A stretch of DNA of 64,000 nt, taken from contig CM038039.1 in assembly GCA_021397845.1 (NCBI GenBank), positions 177,170,526-177,234,525 of the forward strand. The letters are read 5' to 3'. This document shows, in pieces, positions 10,465 through 20,968 of this stretch. The position numbers and the translations under genes were made by a program. The stretch comes from Areca catechu (taxonomy: Eukaryota > Streptophyta > Magnoliopsida > Arecales > Arecaceae). Under the pieces are notes generated by a model. That model made no database searches. It had not been told where the DNA came from and worked only from the letters and a program-made list of their open reading frames with translations. Every line of letters begins with the position of its first letter. Position 1 is the stretch's first letter.

Positions 10465-12445
10465 TCAGAAAATTAGGGTACCTTCATATCATCTCATGGC
10501 CATCCCTTTACTTTCCATATTCAAAAAAAAAAAAAAAAAATCAGATCTCCTAGTTCATCAAGTCACCCCTAATTTTTTCTTTCCTCTTCTGGTCCCGTTG
10601 TTGAGCAGCTGCCGGCACCCAACCTTCCCTTGACATGACTCCTCCCAAAACATCACCGGATTCCTCTCTGCTGCCATCAACTTGCACCACCGATGCCGAT
10701 CGAAACTCCCCGTTCACAGATCTCCGACGATGCCTTCCCCTCCACCCATCCACTCAAATCCCACCTATCCTTCCTCGCATGATCCCAACCCAGGGTAAAT
10801 GACCCGAACCTCGCCTCGGCTCTTCCACCATCGCAAGACATAAGAATTCTCAATGCTCGTCCCACCTCAACCTCCCTTCGCCGGATCCCAGGGTCGACGA
10901 TCCTTTGCTTCCGCCCACCCCCACTCCGCCGAGACCGAGCCTCCCCCCTCTCTACCTCTCTAGCTCTAAGTTTCCAACCAATTTTCCACCTTTCCTCTTC
11001 TTTTTCCCCACATGCCATCGGTCGTGTCCTGGTATCCTTCCATTCCCTGCCCCAGCCGCCTCCTCGCCTCCATATCAGAAAGAAGGAACCAAGAAGGAGC
11101 ACGGTGAAAGAGAGGGACTGATCACTGAAGGGCCCGTGCTTCATGCCCCATGGAGGAGATCTCCACCGAGCACCAGCATTTCATCCCTCCCCCCTCGATG
11201 GGGCCAGCACCTCCTCGTCACCCCAGCCAGCGTCGCCGTCGATTAGCACCGCCGCCCCCCTCATCGTCCACCTCCTTTTATCCCGTTCGGAGAGATCCCT
11301 TGGCCAGAGTCTTCGCCATCGCCGGTGCCGCCGGTGCCTTGCTCCCCTTGGTCCTCATCTTCCTTGCAACCGTCGCCATCACCGTCTTCAGGCATTTGCG
11401 GCCTCATCGGAAAGACCATCGCCAAACCCAGCCGTGCCTTCTTCTCCGTCACCCCGCCATCCACTCCACCCAACGCTCCGCCATGACCCAAGCTGCCCGA
11501 TGCCAGATCTACCTCCTCTGGTTCTCCGTCGCCCAAACCTCCTCTGATCTCCTATCATCCAAACCTCCTCCGGTTCTCCATTGCCCAAACCAAACCTCCT
11601 CTAGTCTTCCCATCGCCCACAACCTTCATCCCCTAGACCACCCTCCCCGGGAGATCGCCACGCCATCAGCCACTCTCCGCACTACTACCCCATCGGGATC
11701 CACCTAGCTACAGAGCCTTTCCTCCCTGCTATCGCACCCTCAGTCATGTTCAGATGCCCATTCTGCTGCTGCTCCGTCACCATCGCCGACTTTCCCCCTC
11801 CGGTCCTCCCATCGCTGGATCTCCTTCTCCGGTCCACCGCGATACCGTCAACAGCTCCCGATCTCCTCTCCATGAAAGTCGCACCCGAACCGAGCGTGCC
11901 TCTTTGCTACCAGCCCACAACCTCCATGCCATCATTAATAGAGTCGTCCCTTCCAAGAAGAGCTCGTTCGATCAGCGTTAACATCTTCTCACTGCCAGCA
12001 ATCAATGATCGATGCCCTTTGCTATCGCGCCACCATCTCCATGTGCCACCACCTTCAATCCAGCACCATCGCCGATGAGAGCCCACCAAAGTACCTCCTC
12101 TGTACCATGGTCCGTCGGTCCATAGAGGAGTCGCATGTGCACGAACGTGAAAACTAAATCGGCTTTCTCTACCGACTTCAAGGGCACATGTTCCTCAAAG
12201 TGAAGTCGTTTCCTCTAGCCGATTTCGCCAACTTCAGGATTAGGCTAGAAATAAAAAATAATAAAAAAAATAAAAAAAGAGAAAAAAATGAAAAAAAAAT
12301 TGAGAAAAAAATTATTTGGGATAGTTTCCAGAGCTGCACGATTTCAGAGCTACACGGATCTCAGAGCAGAGCCTTTGGATGGGTTCATCAAAGCTCCCCG
12401 TTGATCCTGACTCGATGGAGTCGAGTTCTCCCCACCTCAGGGGAA
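10465..12445 (+). other. Internal region, GC-rich, no retrotransposon protein
   Basis: About 2 kb. From about 10560 to 12130 the sequence is GC-rich and rich in CCNCC and TCGCC triplets, unlike the AT-rich LTRs and the surrounding Tat-1. Overlapping ORFs in several frames and both strands (up to 185 codons plus, 155 codons minus) are proline/serine/arginine-rich and show no family I recognise; their overlap suggests composition rather than coding. A 30-50-base direct repeat on CCTCTGGTTCTCC...GCCCAAAC lies at about 11510-11620. The last 300 bases turn A-rich. It could be captured host DNA. Confidence 0.6.
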
Positions 12446-13089
12446 TGATGGGGATCTCAGAGCAGCACTAATCTCGAAGTAGCACTGATCTCGAAGCCAC
12501 ACTGATCCCGGAGTAGCACTGATTCTGAATTAGCACAGATTTTAATAAATTAGTTTACGATTTATCTTTTATTTGAATTTTAAATTAGGATTTGGTTGGT
12601 TATGATTGAGATATGGATAGGCTTATCTTATCCTATCTTGTATTTAAATTTAAGTCATCTCTTTCATTTTATCCTGTATTCAAATTCAAACGAGGGTTGG
12701 ACAGGTCTATAAATACCACCCTCAGTCCTTTGTAAAAAGATAGTTTTTGGAGAAAAAAGTTTGTGTTTTTTAGAAGAGTGATTCTTCTTGCCTTCGCCTT
12801 CGGGCATGGGCATGATGCTCTAGTTATTCCCCTTCCCATTCCATCTTCTTTATCCCCTCGTGACCTTTGAGATCCATCCTAGCACCTCCAAGTATCGAGG
12901 AGGGTGTAATGCCCTAGAGGTGAGAGGTCTCTTCGTTAGGGTGAGTCCCAAAGTCCATGAGATCCAAATCCCTATCCTACATCTCCACTATTCCTTCACG
13001 AACCCTAGAGAATAAATATCAAAAAAAAATAGTACCCAAATTTAGGTGACTTCTAGGCTCACTAACGATCCTATCCGTGTCCCCCATCA
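12446..13089 (+). repeat. 3' LTR of the non-autonomous element
   Basis: 644 bases, TGATGGGGAT to CCCCCATCA. TATAAATA lies at 12708-12715. The short purine run CAGGGGAA before it is the likely, weak, polypurine tract. Confidence 0.9.
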
Positions 13090-13340
13090 CCCAAGATATC
13101 CATCCCCCACTAAGCGAACATCCAGAGAGCGAAGAGTTGGGAAAGCGGTGTAGCCGATTGACATTGTATGTAGGTATGCCATTGATAGTGACCACACTTT
13201 TTCATGAAGTCTATTGCATCTTTTCCCATGGTCTCCCAGTAATATCGTTGGCGAAAAGCTTCGTATGCCAATGTCCTGCCCCCCACATGGTTCCTGCAGA
13301 TGCCTTCATGTATCTCTTGGAGCACAAAGGTCACCTCTTA
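13090..13340 (-). pseudogene. Tat-1 integrase zinc-finger remnant
   Basis: The minus strand shows HEGICRNHVGGRTLAYEA, then QRYYWETMGKDAIDFMKKC: the HH-CC zinc-binding domain that opens Ty3 integrases, with the second cysteine replaced (CGHYQ) and a frame problem following. It ends in WGMDILG, exactly where the 3.3-kb element interrupts the core domain. A TAG replaces the usual glutamine just before WGMDILG. Confidence 0.8.
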
Positions 13341-15480
13341 GGATCTCAAATAGTTCAAGAGTGGGTAGGAGTGGGACCTTCGGTAGAGTTGCTTGTCCAT
13401 CATCACGAAGCACAAAACCTTTTTCTTGAGGAGGCAAGCCTCTGTTCGAACCTCGAGTAGGGTTCCATTGGTGATGTACATAATGTAGCGGTCCATCTAG
13501 CTAGGATCAGGAGTGACTTGCTGGACCTCACCAGGCACTTCGTAATTGGGAGCCTGCAAGTATTCGATGTAGGCACACCCCAACGATGAGTCTGGCATAG
13601 TTGCAAGTCTAGAGATGGCATCGACAAGGGCATTCTCCCCACGAGGAATGTGGGAGATGTTGAAGCACCAAAAATTTGCTGTACTCTAGCATACCCGCTC
13701 TAGGTACTTCATAATCTAAGTGTCTCGGGCTTCGAACTGTCTCGAGACCTGACCAACTACCAGATGTGAGTCGGTAAAGACAATTAGGCTAAATACACCA
13801 AGCTCGTGGGACACCCTCAGTCCCACGAGGACTGCTTCTTATTCAGCCTGGTTGTTGGTAGCTTTGAACAGGAAGTGCAGTGTGCACTTAGCCACAATCG
13901 CATCATTATTGGCAAGGATGAGGCTAGCTCCACTTCCTCCCAAATTGGATGCACATCTACATGGAGGACCCAAACCCTCTCATCAGACGGTGATTCTGCT
14001 TGGTGCTCTGGGGTAGCCTCCTCCGGGTCTTCACTCAAGCTAGTGTATTTGACTAGGAAGTCGGCCAGCACTTGGGCCTTTTGGGATGGCCTCGAATGGT
14101 AGGAGATGTTGAACTTAATGAGCTTCAATGCCTATTTGGCCAGATGCCTAGACGTATCCAGATGGCTGAGTATGGCCCTCGTTGCATGGTTGGTTAGGAC
14201 TACGATCGGGTGGGCTTGAATGTATGGCCTCAGATGTTGAGTAAAAATAATGAGTACGAAAATTAGTTTTTCAAAATGGGTGTACCTGGTCATCGCATCC
14301 TAGAGGAGCTTGCTTGTGTAGTACACTGGCTTTGAACTTTATCTTCGTCCATGCAGACAAGCACCAAACTGATGGCCCCTAGGGAGATTGCCAATGCAGG
14401 AGGAGTTTTTCCCCATCCTTCAGCCTGAAGAGTAGGGATGGTGATGCCAGGAACTTCTTAGCTCTTCAAAGGTTTCTCAGCATTCCTTTGTCCAAGCAAA
14501 GTCATGCACCTTGTGTAGCACCTTGAAGAAGGGCAGGCAGTAGTTAGTAGAGTGCAAAATGAACTGGCTCAAGTCTATGATCCGATCGATCAGGTGCTGG
14601 ACCTGCTTCTTCGATATGGGATGTTCTATGTCGACGATCACTTGGACCTTCTCTAGGTTGGCTTTAATCCCCCTCTAAGTCACCATGAAGCCTAAAAATT
14701 TTTGACCGCCATGTCGAAGGTGTACATAGCTTGGTTCAGTTTCATCTAATAAAGGTGGAGATTTTGAAAAGCTTCTACCAGATCCACAACGTGGTCTGAC
14801 TCTGGCTTACTCATAATGAGCATGTCATCCACATAAACTTGCATGTTGCGATCGATTTGATCTTTGAAGATCTTATTGATCAAATGCTAGTATGTAGCTC
14901 TAGTATTCTTCAAACTGAATGGTATCATCTTGTAGCAGTACATCTCTGGATCTGTAATGAAGGTAGTGTGCTCCTCGTCTTCCAGGTGTATCCAGATTTG
15001 GTTGTACCTAGAGAATGCATCCATGAAGGTGAGTAGTCGGTGCCCTGATGTAGCATCCACTAGCTGGTCAATTCTTGAAAGGGGAAATCTATCTTTAAGG
15101 TAGGCTCGATTGAGCTCGATGTAGTCTACACAGATCCTTCACTTTCCGTTAGCCTTCTTAACCATGACTACATTCACCAGCAAGCTAGGGTATTGACCTC
15201 ATGAATGAAGCTGACCGCGGGAGCTTTTCCACCTCCTTATTGACTACCCTCTGCCTTTCTTGGGCGAAGCTCCACTTCTTCTTTAGGACTGGGCGACACT
15301 TCAGATCAATGTTCAGCTTGTGAGTGATGATGTCAAGAGGGATTCCTGGCATGTCCACCGTAGTCCAGGTGAAGATGTCTGCGTTTGTCTGGAGGAAGCT
15401 TAGCAGGCGAGCCTTCTCATCCTCATGCAGCTGGGCTACTATTTTTATGATCTTCAATGGGTCTACACTGAGGGGGCATG
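13341..15480 (-). pseudogene. Tat-1 reverse transcriptase and RNase H remnant
   Basis: Read on the minus strand. At 15457-15185 the pre-RT segment TWTTVDMPGIPLDIITHKLN and RPVLKKKWSFAQERQ is open. The RT palm follows to about 14150 in broken frames; the catalytic YxDD region lies near 14830, where the minus strand gives a VDDMLIM-like block. RNase H is seen at 14128-13817 (KAQVLADFLVKY, then RVWVLHVDV). A second RNase H-like end with a DA-SRLA motif lies at about 13640-13560. The extra RNase H domain is characteristic of Tat elements. Multiple stops make it non-functional. Confidence 0.75.
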
Positions 15481-16330
15481 ATAGCAGGTGCTCACCCAGG
15501 CCACCCTTGGCATCATGAACTCTTTGGTCCAGCTCTTCGATGATAGGGCCTTATTTGATGTTTTTGGCACCGGGAACTGCTTGGTGCTGAACTAGCTGCG
15601 AGGTCCCCCGCATCTCACCCACACCATAAGGGGTTGGGAATTGAACCAGGAGTGCCTCATTGATATGACTGCATCCAGCAAATTGAGCGTAGGGTGACCA
15701 AGAATCATGTTGTAGGTCGAGGGGAGCCTAACAACTATGAAGGTCATCATGATCGTGCTCTACCGAGGCGGTGATCCAACAGTGACTGGGAGAGTGATCT
15801 CCCCGTCAACCCCCACTGAATCACTAATAAAATCGACAAGAGGAGTGTGCACCGGCTTCAGCCATGCAGGGGACAAATTTATCTTGGAGAAGGCATCATA
15901 GAAAAGGTCATTAGTTGAACTTCCACTATCGATCATAATCCATTTTATAGGATGCTTCGCTATCATCATCTCGACAACAATGGCATCATTATTTATATTT
16001 TCCATCCCAGTTTCCCTTTCCCTCACAAAGGAGACCCATCCCCCACCTTCGTCCTCTTTGAGGTGCACTATATCTCCCAAGATATCATGCCTATTGGCTT
16101 CTTAATAGGTCGATTGTTGATAGGAGGGAGGGCTGCAAGCGCCTGAGGCTCTACCGAAGCCTTGCCCCTTACAAACTTCTGAGGTATCCTTTTCCTATCA
16201 GATCCTCGATGTCCCTCTTGAGGTGGTGGCATTCGTCGGTGTCATGTTCATGGTTGTGGTGGAACTGATAGTACTTCGACTAGTCAAGCACCAGATGGCC
16301 TTAGTGGGGGAGGGCAGTTTAGGTAGCTCT
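15481..16330 (-). pseudogene. Tat-1 protease remnant
   Basis: At 16080-15760 an open minus-strand segment holds IKWIMIDSGSSTNDLFYDAF, the aspartic-protease active-site block (D-S-G), followed by the hydrophobic EITLPVTVG strand common to Tat proteases. The parts on either side are in broken frames. The preceding linker carries polar residues joining gag to protease. Confidence 0.8.
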
Positions 16331-17370
16331 CGTCCTAAATCTTCATGAGGATCTTGGACCTTGAGATGAGGAGAGGAGTGTATCTTTCTTCATGGATGGG
16401 GGTACTATTTTGCTTTGGATCCATCCGAAGGTTCGAGGTTGCTCCAGGCCTGTGGGTCCTGAAGGTTTCCCCCTGGGGTTGCTTCTTCAGTGGCCACCTG
16501 TCTAGTTTCCTTCGAGTCCGATCCGCCTCCTTCGCATGGATGTACTTGTAGGCTCGGAGGAGGATATCGAAGTAGGTCTTCGAGGGCTTCTTGTCCAGGA
16601 AGTAGGTGAGATGGGAGGTGAAGAGCCCTCTCTTCAATGCTAGCATGGCAATGGGCTCGTCTAGATTGTAGATTTCCAGAGTGGCAGTCTTGAAGAAAGA
16701 TGCATAGTCCTGCAAGGACTCATGGTCTTGTTGCCAAATGAAGAAGAGGCTATTTGCTTTTCGTTGCACCTTTTAGTAGGCATCGAAGTGCACCATAAAC
16801 TTCCTCTCCAATTGCACATAGGAGGTGATACTCCCAGTCTTGAGGCGAGTGTATCAGACTCGAGTAGCCTTCCAAAGAGTATCTAGGAAGGCAATATAGA
16901 GGAGAGCATCTGTCACCCCCTAGACTCTCATGAGAGCCCTGTAGCTCTATAGATGGTCCAGGGGGTTAGTGGTCCCATCGCAGGGATCCACCTGAGGCAT
17001 GCAGAACTGGTTGAGAATCGATTCCTCTTGGATTTCTCAAGAGAAAGGGGGCGGGCATCATAGCCCACTGGCTCGCGTGGGGAGCCCTGCAAGTTGGCAA
17101 ATTGGTGGCACAGCTCAGCCAGCTTGCACTCTTGTTCCTCCAGGCATCTATGAGCTTGACACCTAATGGCCTCATCAATGGAACCTTCTATCGAGGCTAT
17201 CAGAGGAGAGGGAGATGAAGGTTAGAGAGAATTGTGCTAGGGGGCCCTGCCTCGACGGTTCTTGTAATGCCTAGAGGTGGCGTGGTCAAATGCTGGAGAC
17301 CAACTCCCTCAGATGGCCAACTCACTCTACTGCCTCTTCCTTGGGATCTGAAGTCTTCCCGGATGATGAG
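16331..17370 (-). pseudogene. Tat-1 gag remnant, main part
   Basis: The open minus-strand segment at 16769-16335 contains NSLFFIWQQDHESLQDYASF, AMLALKRGL and LDKKPSKTYFDILLRAYKYI: the retrotransposon-gag capsid fold region, very close in layout to the Tat-2 gag at 27740-27960. The N-terminal side reaches 17370 in broken frames, where the SIRE-type solo LTR interrupts it. Confidence 0.8.
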
Positions 17371-18866
17371 TGTTGACTCCTATACTGATTTGATGAATAA
17401 CAAAATACTTAAGTATATTTAAGTACTAACTGTTTGTTAAAAGTATGTTTATTAGAACAGGATACTCACACGTTCAATTGCTTATCATCTTGTTGAAGAA
17501 TTCAGTTTTATGGATGAAATTTTAAGTTAAATCAACCTTGGTATATGAGAATAACTTTGAAGGATTTAAATCTTATGTTTTGTGAAGTTTCAGTAGAGTT
17601 TCAAGAATGTTTTAGCCAAATATCGACTCATGAAAGTGAAGTGTCGACTCAAGGTATTAACTCATAGAAGCTTGAGTTGATACATAGAAGAAATTTAAGA
17701 TGGCATGCATGAAGTGTCGACTCATGAAGCTCAAGTATCAACTCAAGTATCGATTCAAGGCTTGAGACAAAATTGATACAGAACATGCTGAATTCAAGAC
17801 TTTTCTCAAGTGTCAACTCATGGAAGTGAAGTATCGACTCAAGTATCAACTCACTAGAAGAAGTATCGATGCACTAGTACATTCGAAAGAGCTTCAGAAG
17901 ATAATTTTGACCTAGTGTCGACTCAAGTATCGACTCATGACCTAAAATGTCGACACTTGAAGATCTAGGTGAATAGTAATGCCTAGTTTTTTGAAGCGCA
18001 TAATTAGTCCTTTTCATCTCTAATGGCTATTTTTACCTCTCCAATGATCAAAAATAGTCATTTAAGGCTTGGAAAGGTATTTAAAGTAAACCAAACTCAA
18101 AAGAAAAGAGATTAATAAGAAACTAATGAGCATTCATTGGGTATTCATTGCTTTGGAGTGAAGTTGAGCCTTCAAGCATTCAAGAGCGTTCAAGAAGCAT
18201 TCAAGTCCATCCTTCAAGCATTGATTAAAGCTTCAACAACTTGAAGACAAGCATCTTCAATTGTGATCAAGAGCTTCAAAGAGATATTTGCTTTTCTTTT
18301 GAATGCTTGATTGTACTATTACTTTGAATTCAACTTAATTATTGTTCCTAGTTTCAAGTGGTTTGAAACTAGTGTTTGGGTTATTGGTGAGCCTTATTTC
18401 AAAAACCAACTTAGGTTGTTTGTGAGCCTTGTGAAAACCAACTAGGTTTTTAGTTATCTCAAAAAACGAAGAGGTTTTTGGTGAGCCTTGAGAAAACCAA
18501 AAGTTTTTTTTAGTTACCTTTGTGAAAACCAAAGGGTTGCAATTAGTGGGCCTAAAAAACTAATCACTATAATCAAGTAGGATTATAGTAAAATTCCCAA
18601 GTGGATCTTGGGAAGTGGATGTAGGTGCTTTGGGGTGCACCGAACCACTATATATCTTTGTGTTTGTGGTTGCTTGCTCTCTCTTATTATTTGATCTTAT
18701 TTATTCTGTATTTATTTTCTAATTCCATGACATATCTTTAAGCACACATACACTTGAGTCACTAGCACCTACATTGTACTTGAATTGGCACATACTTGTT
18801 TAAATCTTTGCAAAAAGATTTTAAAACACAATTCACTCCCCTCTTGGGTTGCTTCGCTAGGAAACA
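17371..18866 (+). mobile_element. SIRE-type Copia solo LTR with perfect TSD
   Basis: 1496 bases from TGTTGACTCC to GGAAACA with ATGAG at 17366-17370 and 18867-18871. It has the family block GGATGTAGGTGCTTTGGGGT near 18617 and a TATTTAAAG box near 18079. Direct repeats of the GTGAGCCTT/AAAACCAA kind occur at 18380-18540, as in the solo LTR at 6183. There is no internal region, so it is a recombination product. It interrupts Tat-1 gag. Confidence 0.9.
17615..17960 (+). repeat. U3 repeat array, GTGTCGACTCA and GTATCGACTCA cores
   Basis: About a dozen direct repeats of AAGTRTCGACTCAWG lie 120-460 bases upstream of the TATTTAAAG box. Same core and position class as the arrays at 4405, 6520 and 59375. 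Confidence 0.75.
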
Positions 18867-19253
18867 ATGAGATGCAGCCCGTGGGTGTGATGGCCTTCCG
18901 TGGAAGGACTTCAAGCTATCACGATACTTGGTGGCCTGAGCTACGGGGGTTCCTGGCTGCTGCTGGGTCACCAAGGACTGGTGCTAATGATGCAACTGTC
19001 GTGCTACCGCGGTCAAGGTTTGGACTTATTGAGCGAGTGCGACGAGCTGGAGGTCTACCGAAGGTGGTGGTGGCCGAAAGGGGAGCTCCCTCTCCAGACT
19101 GAGCCAGTCATCGTGGGGGAGAGGATCCCCTACATGGCTGATGGAGGCTTCCCCTGCACGGGTTACCACCATGTTGCCAATGGAATTGCTCTAGTGATGA
19201 GGGACTGGCTTAACAAGCGACCGACCCCCTACCTAGCATGCCAATCTATTACC
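18867..19253 (-). pseudogene. Tat-1 gag N-terminus and leader remnant
   Basis: Minus-strand sequence between the PBS and the interrupted gag. The short open segment at 18974-18872 (TQQQPGTPVAQATKYRDSLK) plausibly belongs to the variable N-terminus of gag. Opposite-strand ORFs of 105-119 codons here have no recognisable domain and are likely fortuitous. Confidence 0.4.
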
Positions 19254-19268
19254 ATCTAGATCGCCATG
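19254..19268 (-). other. Likely primer-binding site of Tat-1
   Basis: The minus strand reads ATGGCGATCTAGATGG just downstream of the LTR end. It parallels TTGGCGCTAGAGGAAGG in the PBS position of Tat-2, with several changes. Confidence 0.5.
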
Positions 19269-19269
19269 G

Positions 19270-20235
19270 CTTGCAGCTCTTCGTATGGCTTCGGGTGGTG
19301 GCACTCTCGCCTTGCATCCATTGCACATGCCCGGTCCTGTAAAAGAAAAAGACCCGGGCTGGGGATCTCGGTGGGGGCACTCCAATGATCAAGTCAGTGG
19401 ATGGTCAAGGGAAACAGATCCTCCAAGATGGACCCCGAAGTGGTTTCCACTCTCAGAGGTCTTTGAAAGACAATGAAGTGGGAGATAGGGTCAAGAAGGA
19501 GGGCTTAAGCAATGGAGGCCATAGCTATTTCCGATCTCCTAGAGAGGTCTGGTGTATTCTTGCTATGCTCTGTGCCTTGCTAAATTGCCTACCCCTTGTT
19601 GCTTACCTTGACTGGGGGCCCCCTTTTGACTTCTTATAGATGAGTGGCCCCTCGCATGGGCGAGGCATAGGCCTGCTTTTGTCTCCCCATGGGGGGAAAG
19701 GTTTGTCACTAACAGTGGCCATGGAGCCTGGAGGAGTGCGCATCCCTTTCATGACATGTACAGGAGTTACGCCATGGGTCTTGACACTTAGACTAGACTT
19801 CACCTCTCTCTGTCGTTGTCCCACCATGTTTACGGAGACTTGGCAGAGAACCGGTCTGGAGGCAAACGCTACAGGGTCTGAATTTCCTGGCAAAATCATC
19901 CTTTTTTGGATGGTGCAGGTGGTGGGTTAAAGGTCACAGTGCCCCATGCGGAGTGCCCTTCCCAAGGTGGTGCCGACCATGGGCTGAGGGGCTAGATGCT
20001 CTAGCAGGACGATCCTTCGCAGGTGACATGCTCTGATAAAATGCCATCCCGCAAGGGTCACAGTCGACGTTCCATGGCGGGGTGCCACTTCCTTAAAGAT
20101 TCCAGGTGGCGTGCCACCATCTCTCAGGCTCGTCAGACTCTACATGCCGTGTCAGGGCTCTAGCAAAGGTGGTGGCACCACCCATCGACGTTCCTGTAAG
20201 GGAACCAAAACCCGAGTGGCATGGCTCATTGCATG
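19270..20235 (-). repeat. 5' LTR of Tat-1 (approximate)
   Basis: The minus-strand downstream portion contains ATTGGAGTGCCCCCACCGAG near 19385-19366, corresponding to ATCGGAGGGTCCCCCGCCGG near 26752 in the Tat-2 LTR. This fixes orientation and the U5 end near 19270. The upstream boundary is uncertain; a TGCAATGAGCC start near 20237 is only a guess. Neither a partner LTR nor a target duplication is present. Confidence 0.5.
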
Positions 20236-20568
20236 TAATTTAAAATCTTTTTCTATATTACATGGCATAGTGGAAGTAGATAAACAATTTATCTAAGCAT
20301 GTTAATCTGATTAATAGTGGGCCTACGTAGATCTTGATGCATCTAGAGTAATGTAAATATGAAATCATCAATCTATAGTATGAAACATAGAACTATTCAT
20401 GGAATCACACAATAATGCAGTAAAAAAATAGAATCACATAATGTAGTAGAAAAATATGTCACACAAATAATATAAAACATACCTCGGTGACAATCTAGTA
20501 TGAGCACCAGGATCAGATAGAGGCTTCTCAACCATCCATGGATCTCGGATTAGGGTTTTAATTTTTTT
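20236..20568. other. AT-rich unassigned stretch
   Basis: 333 bases with no ORF of note and repeated short motifs (AATCACA, AATGTAGTA). On the minus strand GGTATGTTTTATATT near 20480 resembles a 5' splice site in a leader. It may be the U5 end of an old minus-strand LTR, but no defining end was found. Confidence 0.25.
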
Positions 20569-20968
20569 GGTCCTATAATAAGGTTTCAAGCCTGAGCATT
20601 TATTTTTGAGTCATGTATCTAGTTTCAATTTTTGTTTTGGTCATGTACCTTAGGGTCAATTGGTCTTGTAATTAGTCAAGTTGGTTCACCAGCTCAAGTC
20701 AATTTGAAAATGTGCTCAAGCTAGTTTGAAGATGGGATCACAAGTGGGTGATCAAGTCAAGCCCAATTAAAGAAGAGTCAAGCCACCTCTCCTCCACACC
20801 AAGTAGGAGTGCCAACTAGAGTGCCACATCATTAATGCCACATGGCATGGAAGGCAGGACTTCAGCTCATGATGAGTGCCACATCATCAATGCCACATGG
20901 CATGGGGAGGCCCACTTCACCAAGCTCCTTTGGGCGGCCAACTGGAGTGCCACATGGCATAGGAGGCT
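20569..20968 (+). repeat. Ty3-type LTR, left part, split by the Angela-like element
   Basis: The segment carries direct repeats around GTGCCACATCATCAATGCCACATGG (two full copies and a partial copy, given as a consensus of 20 or fewer matching bases each). The right part resumes at 57744 with the next copy of the same repeat. Together they form one LTR of the type with promoter and leader at 58168 onward. The left boundary is approximate. Confidence 0.65.

Larger units (their letters stand above)
9791..13089 (+). mobile_element. Non-autonomous LTR retrotransposon without gag or pol
   Basis: 3299 bases with LTRs of 658 and 644 bases, a methionine-tRNA PBS and a 2-kb internal region without retrotransposon proteins. 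LTR ends are TGATGGGG and CCCCATCA, a perfect 8-base inverted pair. Flanks are CACAA (9786-9790) and CCCAA (13090-13094), a 5-base target duplication with one change. It sits in Tat-1 integrase right after the conserved DILG, and the coding sense resumes on the other side. It is between TRIM and LARD classes in size and must borrow enzymes from another element. Confidence 0.9.
8980..20235 (-). mobile_element. Decayed Tat-type Ty3 retrotransposon (Tat-1)
   Basis: Minus-strand element read from high to low coordinates: 5' LTR (about 20235-19270), PBS (19268-19254), gag, protease, RT, RNase H and integrase, ending at about 8980. The 3' untranslated region and 3' LTR are absent. The pre-RT block (DMPGIPLDIITHKLN) and the RNase H followed by a second RNase H-like segment are typical of the Tat lineage. 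Two insertions interrupt it: a non-autonomous LTR element in integrase and a SIRE-type solo LTR in gag. Stops are frequent throughout. Confidence 0.8.

Noticed and set aside
10520..10545. Poly-A tail of a processed pseudogene or LINE
   Set aside because: The A run lies inside the non-autonomous LTR element just after its PBS, with no upstream LINE or gene sequence and no own target duplication.
10677..12089. Overlapping ORFs of 60-185 codons on both strands in the GC-rich block
   Set aside because: Several frames are open at once because the region is GC-rich and poor in stops. The proteins are low complexity and no domain or start context favours one of them.
18900..19930. Possible host gene (plus-strand ORFs of 96-119 codons)
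   Set aside because: They run opposite to Tat-1 in its leader and LTR, are in broken frames, and have no recognisable domain.
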